From the NCBI GenBank assembly GCA_005879815.1, contig VBKA01000087.1, positions 1 to 5,504 on the forward strand: a stretch of DNA of 5,504 nt. Reading direction: 5' to 3'. Below the pieces are notes generated by a model that saw only the letters and a list, made by a program, of their open reading frames with translations, ran no database searches and was not told where the DNA came from. This document shows positions 1 to 5,504 of this stretch, in pieces; position 1 is the first letter of the stretch, and each line of letters opens with the position of its first letter. The stretch comes from Chloroflexota bacterium. Lineage in GTDB: Bacteria > Chloroflexota > Limnocylindria > QHBO01. The position numbers were made by a program, and so were the translations under genes.

Positions 1-85
1 GCGCGATCTGAGCCCGCTGGCCTGACCTCCCCAGTACTTTCGGCTGCTGGCCGGACCGAGTCGAGCGGCCTACCGTCCGGAGCGC
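1..85. other. 5' leader region with no supported gene
   Basis: This stretch lies before the cyclase gene. The frame of the cyclase has a TGA at 23-25, so the cyclase cannot start further upstream. The codons before that stop read R-D-L-S-P-L-A and could be the last residues of an upstream + strand gene, but seven codons are too few to support a call. I see no convincing -35/-10 pair. The short inverted repeat CCGGAC (51-56) / GTCCGG (75-80) is the kind of match expected by chance in such G+C-rich DNA. Confidence 0.4.
79..82 (+). promoter_or_regulatory. Possible ribosome binding site of the cyclase gene
   Basis: GGAG lies 3 bases before the ATG at 86. The spacing is shorter than the usual 5-9 bases, so it may be a weak site. 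The start is fixed mainly by the in-frame TGA at 23-25 and by the lack of any other ATG, GTG or TTG codon between that stop and position 86. Confidence 0.4.
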
Positions 86-2194
86 ATGAGACCGCCCTCC
101 CGCTCGGGGCGAACGCCACGCGGCATCCATCGGCTGTCGCCGAGGCTTGCATTCCTGCGTCTGCCGCCGCGGAACCTGCGCATTCACCCACGCCTGCTGC
201 GCGACCAGTACCTGTGGTACACGGCCTTGCTGGCGCCGATTGCCCTCGTCACGGCGCTCGCCGACGGCCAGTTCGACGACGTGACCGTGGTGCTCGCCCT
301 CTCGCCGCTCTTCGTTGGCGCCCAGGCCGTCCTCGGCCGCGTGCCTTCGGCGCGAAGGCCCCTGACCAACCTCGGGTGGTCATTTCTTCGCCTGCTGGTC
401 GCGTTCAGCTTCGTCGTCGTATTGGTCTCCGTGGTCGGAGGCCCGTCGCGTCCTCTCGCAGCGCTCTACCTGCCGGTGGTCGTCGCCGCCGCTGCCGTAG
501 GAATGACGCAGGGCATCGTCCTGGGCATACTGGGCACGGCCATCTACCTGGCGCCGATCCTGGGTGGCGACCCGCGACCGGGTGCGATCGCGGCTCGCGC
601 GGTGGCGCTCGCCGGAGTCGGAATCCTCCTCGCCGCGGCCACGCGACGCCTCATGCGACAGCTGGAAGGCGCCGCCGGAACGCTTCGAGTGGCGATCGTG
701 GCCGAGCGGCGCCGCTCGCGCCAGATCGCTGGCATGGAAGCGCTCAGCCGCGCCCTGGTGGTAGGAGGAGATACCGATGAGATCCTGCGCCAGGCGCTGG
801 CGGTGCTCTCCGAGCGATTCGGCTACCGATATGACTCCATCTATCTCTGGGATGGCGAGAAGCTGGTGCTTGGTGCGCAGCAGAACTACACCTCGGCCCC
901 GCTCTCCATCCAGCCCGGGGTGGGAATCGTGGGACGAGTCGCGCGCAGCCATGAGCTGGCGTTCGTGGCCGACGTGCGTGACGACCCCGAATACGTCGCC
1001 GTGCACGACCGGGTTGTGAGCGAGATCTGCGCACCGCTGCTCATCGACGGGGCGTTCCTGGGTGCCCTGAACGTCGAGTCGATCTCGCCCCTGGATCGGA
1101 CCGATCGTGACCTGGTGGCCACGCTTGCTGACCGCGTGGCCACCGTCGTGGCGCTGGGGCGCGACCGGCAGGCACTCTCCGAACGCGCTGCGCTGTTCCG
1201 CAACCTGCACGAGTTCGGCGGGGCCATCAGCCTGCAGCAGGAGCCCGACGACCTGGCCGCGACGCTGGTGCAGTGGACAGACCGCGTGGTTTCCGCGGAC
1301 CTGGTTGTGGTCACCACCCTCGACCGCGACGGCGGCCGGTACCTGATCCGCGCCGGCAAGGGGATCGACTCGAGCACGGTTGGAGCGCAGATCCGTCCGG
1401 GCGAGGGGGTCGCGGGGCGAGCCATCCGAGACCGCGTGACGGTCGTCGACGAGCACTTCGGCCCGCAGCGCTACCCGCCCTCGGTCCGCGGCCAGGCGAT
1501 CGTGCCGGTCGTCATCGCCGCCGGCGTGCCGCTGGTCCGCGACAGCGTGGTCGTGGGCGCGATCACCGTGGGGCGCGTGGATGCGACCGCCCGCTTCCGA
1601 CCGATCGAGCTGGAGGCGCTCGAGCTGCTCGCCGGGCACGCTTCGTTGGCGCTGGCCAATGCCTTCCTGCACGCCGACGTCGCGGCCCTCGCCCTGCGGG
1701 ACCCGCTCACCGGCCTCTACAACCGCCGTTACTTTGACGAGACGCTGGAACGAATCCTCGCCGAGCACCACCGCGTGCGCCTGGGCGACCCGAAACCCCT
1801 GGCCGCCGTGATGTTCGACCTGGACCTGTTCGGGCACTTCAACAAGCAGCACGGTCACCAGGTCGGAGACGCCGTCCTGCGGTCATTCGCCGAGATCCTG
1901 CGTCGTCGGTTCCGCGCCTCGGATCTCGTGGCCCGCTTTGGCGGGGAGGAGTTCATCGCCATCCTCGACGGCGCGACTCGTAACGACGGCATGCGCATCG
2001 CCGAGGACGTTCGTGAGCGACTGGCGAAGCTCGAGATCCTCGACGAGGCCGGCAACCCGCTGCACGTCACCGTATCCGCGGGGTGCGCCGCTCTCGACGA
2101 TGCCGACCCGTCACGTGAGGCGCTGCTACGCACCGCGGATGTCGCCCTCTTCATGGCGAAGCGGGCCGGGCGGGACCGGGTCGTCGCCGCCTGA
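86..2194 (+). CDS. Membrane-bound diguanylate cyclase: 6 TM helices, two GAF domains, GGDEF
   Basis: This 702-aa protein should condense two GTP into cyclic di-GMP at the inner face of the membrane. A basic, Arg/Pro-rich tail (residues 1-40) precedes about six hydrophobic helices (roughly 43-59, 65-84, 97-118, 122-138, 142-160 and 166-185). A charged linker helix (about 186-222) leads into GAF1 (about 222-356, with GIVGRVARSHELAFVADVRD and then CAPLLIDGAFLGALNVES) and GAF2 (about 372-527, with RPGEGVAGRAI). The GGDEF domain (about 535-700) opens with RDPLTGLYNRRYF. It carries D578, N586 and D595 of the nucleotide and metal site, the signature GGEEF at 619-623, the inhibitory I-site R610-A-S-D613, and K692/R696 near the C-terminus. 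One oddity is Gly583 where most cyclases have Lys (the FK of DxDxFKxxN). There is no EAL or HD-GYP domain, so I expect synthesis only. The ligands of the membrane and GAF domains are unknown. The gene is convergent with the transporter operon. Assignment as a GGDEF protein is very secure; activity is inferred from the residues. Confidence 0.95.
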   Translation: MRPPSRSGRTPRGIHRLSPRLAFLRLPPRNLRIHPRLLRDQYLWYTALLAPIALVTALADGQFDDVTVVLALSPLFVGAQAVLGRVPSARRPLTNLGWSFLRLLVAFSFVVVLVSVVGGPSRPLAALYLPVVVAAAAVGMTQGIVLGILGTAIYLAPILGGDPRPGAIAARAVALAGVGILLAAATRRLMRQLEGAAGTLRVAIVAERRRSRQIAGMEALSRALVVGGDTDEILRQALAVLSERFGYRYDSIYLWDGEKLVLGAQQNYTSAPLSIQPGVGIVGRVARSHELAFVADVRDDPEYVAVHDRVVSEICAPLLIDGAFLGALNVESISPLDRTDRDLVATLADRVATVVALGRDRQALSERAALFRNLHEFGGAISLQQEPDDLAATLVQWTDRVVSADLVVVTTLDRDGGRYLIRAGKGIDSSTVGAQIRPGEGVAGRAIRDRVTVVDEHFGPQRYPPSVRGQAIVPVVIAAGVPLVRDSVVVGAITVGRVDATARFRPIELEALELLAGHASLALANAFLHADVAALALRDPLTGLYNRRYFDETLERILAEHHRVRLGDPKPLAAVMFDLDLFGHFNKQHGHQVGDAVLRSFAEILRRRFRASDLVARFGGEEFIAILDGATRNDGMRIAEDVRERLAKLEILDEAGNPLHVTVSAGCAALDDADPSREALLRTADVALFMAKRAGRDRVVAA

Positions 2195-2211
2195 CAAGCC
2201 GCCCGTACCGC
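2195..2211. other. 17-base gap between convergent genes
   Basis: Only 17 bases separate the TGA of the cyclase (2192-2194) from the TAA of the last permease gene (2212-2214). A 7-base inverted repeat, CGGGCGG (2167-2173) and CCGCCCG (2199-2205), spans the end of the cyclase gene with a 25-base loop. Neither strand has a T-run after it, so it does not look like an intrinsic terminator. Opposing transcripts must read into each other or end by another mechanism. Confidence 0.5.
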
Positions 2212-2943
2212 TTAGACGATCTCGCCGGCGATCTCGATTCGCGCAAGCCGGCGCAGGGCGATGGTTACCGCGACGACCGCCACCACCGCGGCCACCACGA
2301 CCGCGGTGCCGAGCGGAAGATCGGCCTTGAAGACGTTCGCCGCCGGGTTGGCGAGCGCCTGGGCGAAGGCAAGGGTGTGCTCACGCACCGACAGCGTCCG
2401 CGTCCCGGTGAAGAGCCCCGCTAGGAATCCCTCCCAGACCAGCACGTACCCCAGGCCCCAGATGAAGGCCCGGCTGGTAACCAGGCTGAGCGCCACGAAG
2501 ATGGCGCAGTACAGTGCCGAGCCGATGGCGCTGGCGACCGCGAATCCAATGGCCAGCCGCCCGGACCCATCGCCTCCGGCCATGATCCCGGCGACCAGGA
2601 TCGGAAGGCTGGTCAGGGCGATGCTGCAGCCGACGGCGATCACCAGCTTGGTGGCCACCACGACCCAGCGGCGGATGGGCTTGGCCAGGATGTAGACCGC
2701 GGTTCCCTCCTCCAGCTCGGCGCCGATGGCCCCGGTGCCGAAGATGAGCGCCACCAGCGGCATGAGGGTCGCGATCCCGAGCGTGCTCAGCAGATCCGCC
2801 GTGAACTTGGCGTCCGCTCCGCTGGGAGACAGGCGACGCAGGATGGCGACCAGGACGACGACGGCGCTGAGCGCCACGAGGAGCAGGGTTCGGCGCCGGC
2901 TGAGCAGCTGTCGCAGCGTGATGCGCGCGATGACGGCGTTCAC
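2212..2943 (-). CDS. ABC-2 type transporter permease, 243 aa (last gene of operon)
   Basis: This is a membrane subunit of an ABC exporter. It is predicted to form the transport path together with the ATPase encoded just upstream. A short basic N-terminus (RQLLSRRR) is followed by six hydrophobic segments at roughly 18-36, 52-72, 97-120, 129-154, 158-178 and 210-230, which is the usual ABC-2 layout. Between helices 2 and 3 is the family signature E76-x-E-E-G-T, continuing YILAKPIRRW, where the permease contacts its ATPase. The segment WEGFLAGLFTGTRTLSVRE (170-188) also resembles other ABC-2 permeases. The start is a GTG at 2943; its bases overlap the TGA of the upstream ATPase (GTGA, 2940-2943), which points to translational coupling. 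No strong Shine-Dalgarno is seen. The substrate is not predictable. The gene ends with TAA at 2212-2214. Confidence 0.88.
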   Translation of the reverse strand: MNAVIARITLRQLLSRRRTLLLVALSAVVVLVAILRRLSPSGADAKFTADLLSTLGIATLMPLVALIFGTGAIGAELEEGTAVYILAKPIRRWVVVATKLVIAVGCSIALTSLPILVAGIMAGGDGSGRLAIGFAVASAIGSALYCAIFVALSLVTSRAFIWGLGYVLVWEGFLAGLFTGTRTLSVREHTLAFAQALANPAANVFKADLPLGTAVVVAAVVAVVAVTIALRRLARIEIAGEIV

Positions 2944-3905
2944 CCGCGCACCAGGTAGCTGAAGACCGATTCGAGCGATTCGTCGGTGGGCAGCACTTCG
3001 TAGAGCGTCACGTCCGCCTCGCGTGCCCGCGCGGCAACGGCGCGGGAGAAGGCTCCGAAGTCCGCAGCGCGGGCCACCAGCAGTCCGTCCTCCAGGGTCA
3101 CGCCGGTCACGAATGGCTCGCCCACGAGCTGCGCCGCGAGCCGTCGATCGTTCGACGAGCGCAGAGTGAAGGTGTGCGGGCGATCGGTCATCAGGCGTCG
3201 GATGGCGCGGAAGTCGCCCGACGCCGCGAGCCGCCCGGCGATGACCACCAGCACCCGGTCCGCGACGCGCTCGACCTCCTCGAGGATGTGGCTCGAGAAC
3301 AGGATGGTGCGTCCCTCCTCCGCGAGTCGTCGCAGGAAGCCCATGGTGTGCAGGCGCTGCCGGGGATCCATGCCGTTGAAGGGCTCGTCGAGGAGCAGGA
3401 TCCGCGGATCGTGGACGAATGCGGCGGCCACCTTCGCCCGTTGCCGCATCCCCTTCGAATAGCCGCCCAGCGGCCGATCCTGGGCATCGGTGAGCTCGAC
3501 CTCCGCGATAGCGCGCTGTGCTGCCGAAGCCGGGTCTGGGAGTCCCTGCAGCTTCGCATTGGCTTCCAGGAACTCGCGCCCGGTCAGGAACGAGTAGACG
3601 GTTTCGCGCTCCGGTACGAGGCCGATCTCGCGATACACCCCCGGATCACCGAAGGCGGAGCGACCCGAGATCGTCACCGAGCCCGCCGATGGGGCCAGCA
3701 ACCCGGCGATCAGGTGCAGGAGCGTGCTCTTGCCGGCTCCGTTCGGTCCCAGCAGGCCGGTGACGCCGGGCTCGAGACGAAAGCTCACCTCGTTGACCGC
3801 CACCACGTTTCCGTACCAGCGCGAGACGCCGCTGAGCTCGACAGGGGCGGGCGGGCGGGCCTCCAGCGATGCCGCCGTGGCTGATGGGCCGGTCGCGACA
3901 TTCAT
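2940..3905 (-). CDS. ABC transporter ATP-binding protein, 321 aa (second ATPase of operon)
   Basis: This cytoplasmic subunit hydrolyses ATP to power an ABC-2 exporter, most likely with the 243-aa permease that follows it. All nucleotide-binding motifs are present: Walker A GPNGAGKST (53-61), signature GGYSKGMRQR (147-156), Walker B ILLLDEP (169-175), D-loop NGMDP (177-181) and switch His206 in SSHILEEVERV. The Q-loop position holds Glu99 (LVPERE) instead of Gln, a variant I know from other ABC-2 ATPases. Residues 230-321 form the C-terminal extension common in this group and end in SLESVFSYLVRG. I chose the ATG at 3905 over the ATG eight codons upstream (3929). It overlaps the upstream permease stop as ATGA (3902-3905) and has AGAGG eight bases before it. 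The first 20 residues are Ala/Pro-rich and probably disordered. The YGNVVAVNEV segment just before the Walker A region is typical of drug, antibiotic and Nat-type exporter ATPases. The substrate is unknown. Confidence 0.92.
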   Translation of the reverse strand: MNVATGPSATAASLEARPPAPVELSGVSRWYGNVVAVNEVSFRLEPGVTGLLGPNGAGKSTLLHLIAGLLAPSAGSVTISGRSAFGDPGVYREIGLVPERETVYSFLTGREFLEANAKLQGLPDPASAAQRAIAEVELTDAQDRPLGGYSKGMRQRAKVAAAFVHDPRILLLDEPFNGMDPRQRLHTMGFLRRLAEEGRTILFSSHILEEVERVADRVLVVIAGRLAASGDFRAIRRLMTDRPHTFTLRSSNDRRLAAQLVGEPFVTGVTLEDGLLVARAADFGAFSRAVAARAREADVTLYEVLPTDESLESVFSYLVRG

Positions 3906-4858
3906 GCCTCGATCCTCTGGTAGCGCCACAGGTACGCGGCGATCCCGACCGCCACCACCCCGATCGCCACCCCCACGTAGGCCGTCCCGGTCAGCGAGGC
4001 GCCCGCCACCGCGCCGTTGGCCTCATCGCCGAACAGGGCGTGGCGCACGCCCTCGGCGACGGTGTTCAGGTTGAGCAGGATCGTCCAGTCACCGATGCCG
4101 GCGCCTGCGCGCCGCAGCAGCGGCGACACCGCGCTGCCGACCAGGAAGACGGCGACGATCGCCGCCGTCGCGTAGGCGCGCCGCGGCGTGAAGGCGGTGA
4201 TCGCCATCCCGACCGCCGAATAGAGCAGCACGTAGACCGCGGCGGTGCCGACGATCCCGGGGAGCGAACCGAACTGGTCGCGGAAGCTCCCAAACGGATC
4301 GCTCGAGGCAAAGGCTTGACCCAGGAGCAGGACCAGCAACGGGACGACCGCGATGACGAAGAGGCTCGCGACCATGGCCGCCAGCTTGGCGAGTGCGTAA
4401 TCGACGCGCTCCAGGGCGTGCGCGAAGTACAGCGAGAGCACACGCTGTCGCTGATCGCCGACGAGCAGCTCAGGCGCCTGGGCCGCGAGGAAGACGAGGG
4501 CCAGCAGGCTCATGCGGAACAGGTAGTTGTCGTAGGTGAAGCCGCCGCCCGCGCGCGCCCCCACCGGTCCTGCGGTGGCGATCACCGCGCTCTGGACGAC
4601 GGCCGGCAGGCTGATGATGGCCAGGGCTCCCCACGGTACGACCTTGGCCCGCCCACTCCGGCCCAGGCCAAAGGCCGCGCGCCAGCTGAAGGCGAAGAGC
4701 GCCCAGACCGCGAATCGGCGGCCGAGCCGTGGGCCGTCGTAGCCGCGATAGCCAATGTCGTAGATCACGCCGGCCCCGGCGCCTCCCGTGGCAACCCGGG
4801 CAACAGCTGGCTCCGGCGGCAGCGCGCGAGGGATCGCGCCCGGGTCAGGCTGCGTCAT
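3902..4858 (-). CDS. ABC-2 type transporter permease, 318 aa, with cytosolic N-terminal extension
   Basis: This membrane subunit probably pairs with the ATPase encoded upstream. A Pro/Ala/Gly-rich tail (residues 1-30) leads to VIYDIGYRGYDGPRLGR (31-47), a motif I recognise from high-GC Gram-positive ABC permeases. About 72 residues precede the first helix, which is long for ABC-2. Six hydrophobic segments follow at roughly 73-96, 114-132, 157-181, 201-221, 227-246 and 291-311. Between helices 2 and 3 the stretch APELLVGDQRQRVLSLYFA (128-146) matches the ABC-2 coupling region. The ATG at 4858 is preferred because it overlaps the upstream ATPase stop by 14 bases. The in-frame ATG at 4945 would overlap that gene by 101 bases and add 29 residues that do not look like a permease. 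A GTG at 4768 (V31) is a possible but less likely start, as it would leave a 76-base gap. The stop overlaps the next gene as ATGA. The substrate is unknown. Confidence 0.88.
   Translation of the reverse strand: MTQPDPGAIPRALPPEPAVARVATGGAGAGVIYDIGYRGYDGPRLGRRFAVWALFAFSWRAAFGLGRSGRAKVVPWGALAIISLPAVVQSAVIATAGPVGARAGGGFTYDNYLFRMSLLALVFLAAQAPELLVGDQRQRVLSLYFAHALERVDYALAKLAAMVASLFVIAVVPLLVLLLGQAFASSDPFGSFRDQFGSLPGIVGTAAVYVLLYSAVGMAITAFTPRRAYATAAIVAVFLVGSAVSPLLRRAGAGIGDWTILLNLNTVAEGVRHALFGDEANGAVAGASLTGTAYVGVAIGVVAVGIAAYLWRYQRIEA
3914..3918 (-). promoter_or_regulatory. Ribosome binding site deciding the start of the 321-aa ATPase
   Basis: Read on the - strand this is AGAGG, 8 bases before the ATG at 3905 and inside the end of the upstream permease gene. 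With the ATGA stop/start overlap it favours 3905 over the alternative ATG at 3929. Confidence 0.55.
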
Positions 4859-5504
4859 CGACCGACTCGTCGCGGAAGAGGTCCTCCAGCCGGTGCCGGC
4901 GCGGCTCGAGGCGCACGAGCGCGAGGCGAAGGTCGGCAATCGCATCGCGAATCGCGATGTACGCGCTCTCGTCCGGCACCTCTACCAGCACGACGCGGCC
5001 GTCGACGCGAACGGGCAGGCCGCCGCCGGTCAGTCGCTCCGCGAGGCCCGCGGCGCCCTCCTCGACCTCGATCGCCAGGGTTCCGGTTCGCTCGGTAAAG
5101 CTGGCGAGCGGGGCCGCCCGCAGCAGCCGTCCCGCGTCGATCGCCAGCAGGTAGGTGCAGACCCGCTCGATCTCGCCCAGGAGATGACTCGCAACCAGGG
5201 TGGCGATCCCGAACTCCAGCCCGGTCCGGCGGATCAGCGCCAGCATCTCGTCGCGCCCGGCCGGATCCAGCCCGTTGGTCGGCTCGTCGAGCAGGAGCAG
5301 CTTGGGGTCGTGCACCAGCGCCTGCGCCAGTTTCACGCGCTGCTTCATCCCCGTCGAGTAGCCGCCGATCGGCCGGTAGCGCTCCTCGTAGAGCCCGACG
5401 TGACGGAGGACGTCAGCCGCGCGCTCGCGCGCGGCCGATGCGGGGAGGCCCGACATGCGACCCATGTGCGTGACCAGCTCGGTGGCGGACAGGTCTGGAG
5501 GCAG
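4845..5504 (-). CDS. ABC transporter ATP-binding protein, partial (start lies beyond window end)
   Basis: This is the C-terminal 219 residues of an ABC ATPase, the first visible gene of the operon. The frame is open to the window edge; the ATG at 5465 is an internal Met, since the codons before it (LPPDLSATELVTH) continue the family pattern found just after the Q-loop. Walker A and the Q-loop are therefore outside the window. In fragment numbering, visible motifs are the signature GGYSTGMKQR (47-56), Walker B LLLLDEP (69-75), D-loop NGLDP (77-81) and switch His107 in LVASHLLGEIERV. A C-terminal extension (about 130-219) ends in HRLEDLFRDESVDDAA. The residues that can be seen are all intact, so an active ATPase is expected. 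It likely energises the 318-aa permease, whose start overlaps its stop by 14 bases. Operon promoter and any regulator would lie beyond 5504. Confidence 0.92.
   Translation of the reverse strand: MPPDLSATELVTHMGRMSGLPASAARERAADVLRHVGLYEERYRPIGGYSTGMKQRVKLAQALVHDPKLLLLDEPTNGLDPAGRDEMLALIRRTGLEFGIATLVASHLLGEIERVCTYLLAIDAGRLLRAAPLASFTERTGTLAIEVEEGAAGLAERLTGGGLPVRVDGRVVLVEVPDESAYIAIRDAIADLRLALVRLEPRRHRLEDLFRDESVDDAA

Noticed and set aside
51..80. Inverted repeat CCGGAC / GTCCGG overlapping the possible ribosome binding site
   Set aside because: Only six pairs with an 18-base loop. Such matches are common by chance in G+C-rich sequence, so I do not call a regulatory hairpin.
1..780. Second + strand frame open from the window edge to about 780
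   Set aside because: It could be the end of an upstream gene overlapping the cyclase, but its residues are Ala/Pro/Arg/Gly-rich with no domain, and it overlaps the membrane helices and part of GAF1 of a well-supported gene. Absence of stops is expected at this base composition.
380..1858. Long open frame of 492 codons on the - strand inside the cyclase gene
   Set aside because: It is entirely antisense to a clear GAF-GAF-GGDEF coding sequence. Its product is rich in His, Arg, Gln and Asp without any recognisable domain, as expected of a shadow frame in G+C-rich DNA.
2222..2231. Perfect 10-base palindrome TCGCCGGCGA near the end of the 243-aa permease gene
   Set aside because: It lies in the codons for the repeated residues E-I-A-G-E-I and has no T-run next to it, so neither a terminator nor an operator is supported.
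3869..5098. Open frame of 409 codons on the + strand opposite the transporter genes
   Set aside because: It lies antisense to a permease with clear membrane helices and parts of both ATPases. The product is low-complexity and highly charged (many Arg, Asp, Gln), the usual mirror of hydrophobic codons.
86..5504. Functional link between c-di-GMP signalling and the ABC exporter
   Set aside because: The genes are on opposite strands and convergent, so they share no promoter or operon. Adjacency alone does not support a joint system.

Overview
The window is about 5.5 kb of very G+C-rich, almost fully coding bacterial DNA with strong G/C preference at third codon positions. Two things suggest a high-GC soil or water bacterium such as Chloroflexota (for example Limnocylindria-like lineages) or Actinomycetota. 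One is the base composition. The other is the style of the proteins: a membrane-bound GAF-GAF-GGDEF enzyme, and an ABC-2 permease with an N-terminal DIGYRGYDGPRLG motif of a kind I associate with actinobacterial exporters. This placement is inference. No rRNA or other taxonomic marker is present.

Layout: bases 1-85 are a short 5' region with no supported gene. From 86 to 2194 on the + strand lies one large gene for a membrane-anchored diguanylate cyclase: about six membrane helices, two GAF sensor domains and a GGDEF catalytic domain with an intact I-site. It meets, tail to tail with a 17-base gap, a four-gene block on the - strand (2212 to beyond 5504). In transcription order the block holds an ABC ATPase (5' end outside the window), an ABC-2 permease of 318 aa, a second ABC ATPase of 321 aa and a second ABC-2 permease of 243 aa. 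Successive genes overlap by 14, 4 and 4 bases, which indicates one translationally coupled operon.

The four genes form two ATPase-permease cassettes that probably build one heteromeric ABC-2 exporter or two related ones. The substrate cannot be read from the sequence, and no regulator, substrate-binding protein or biosynthetic gene is visible to narrow it. The cyclase would turn unknown signals sensed by its membrane or GAF domains into c-di-GMP. Because it is convergent with the transporter operon, nothing in the window links the two functionally.

I found no RNA gene, mobile element, CRISPR array, insertion sequence or convincing terminator. I see no clear sign of an undescribed system. The points most worth checking are the altered nucleotide-loop residue in the cyclase, the cytosolic N-terminal motif of the 318-aa permease, and whether the paired cassettes act as one transporter.
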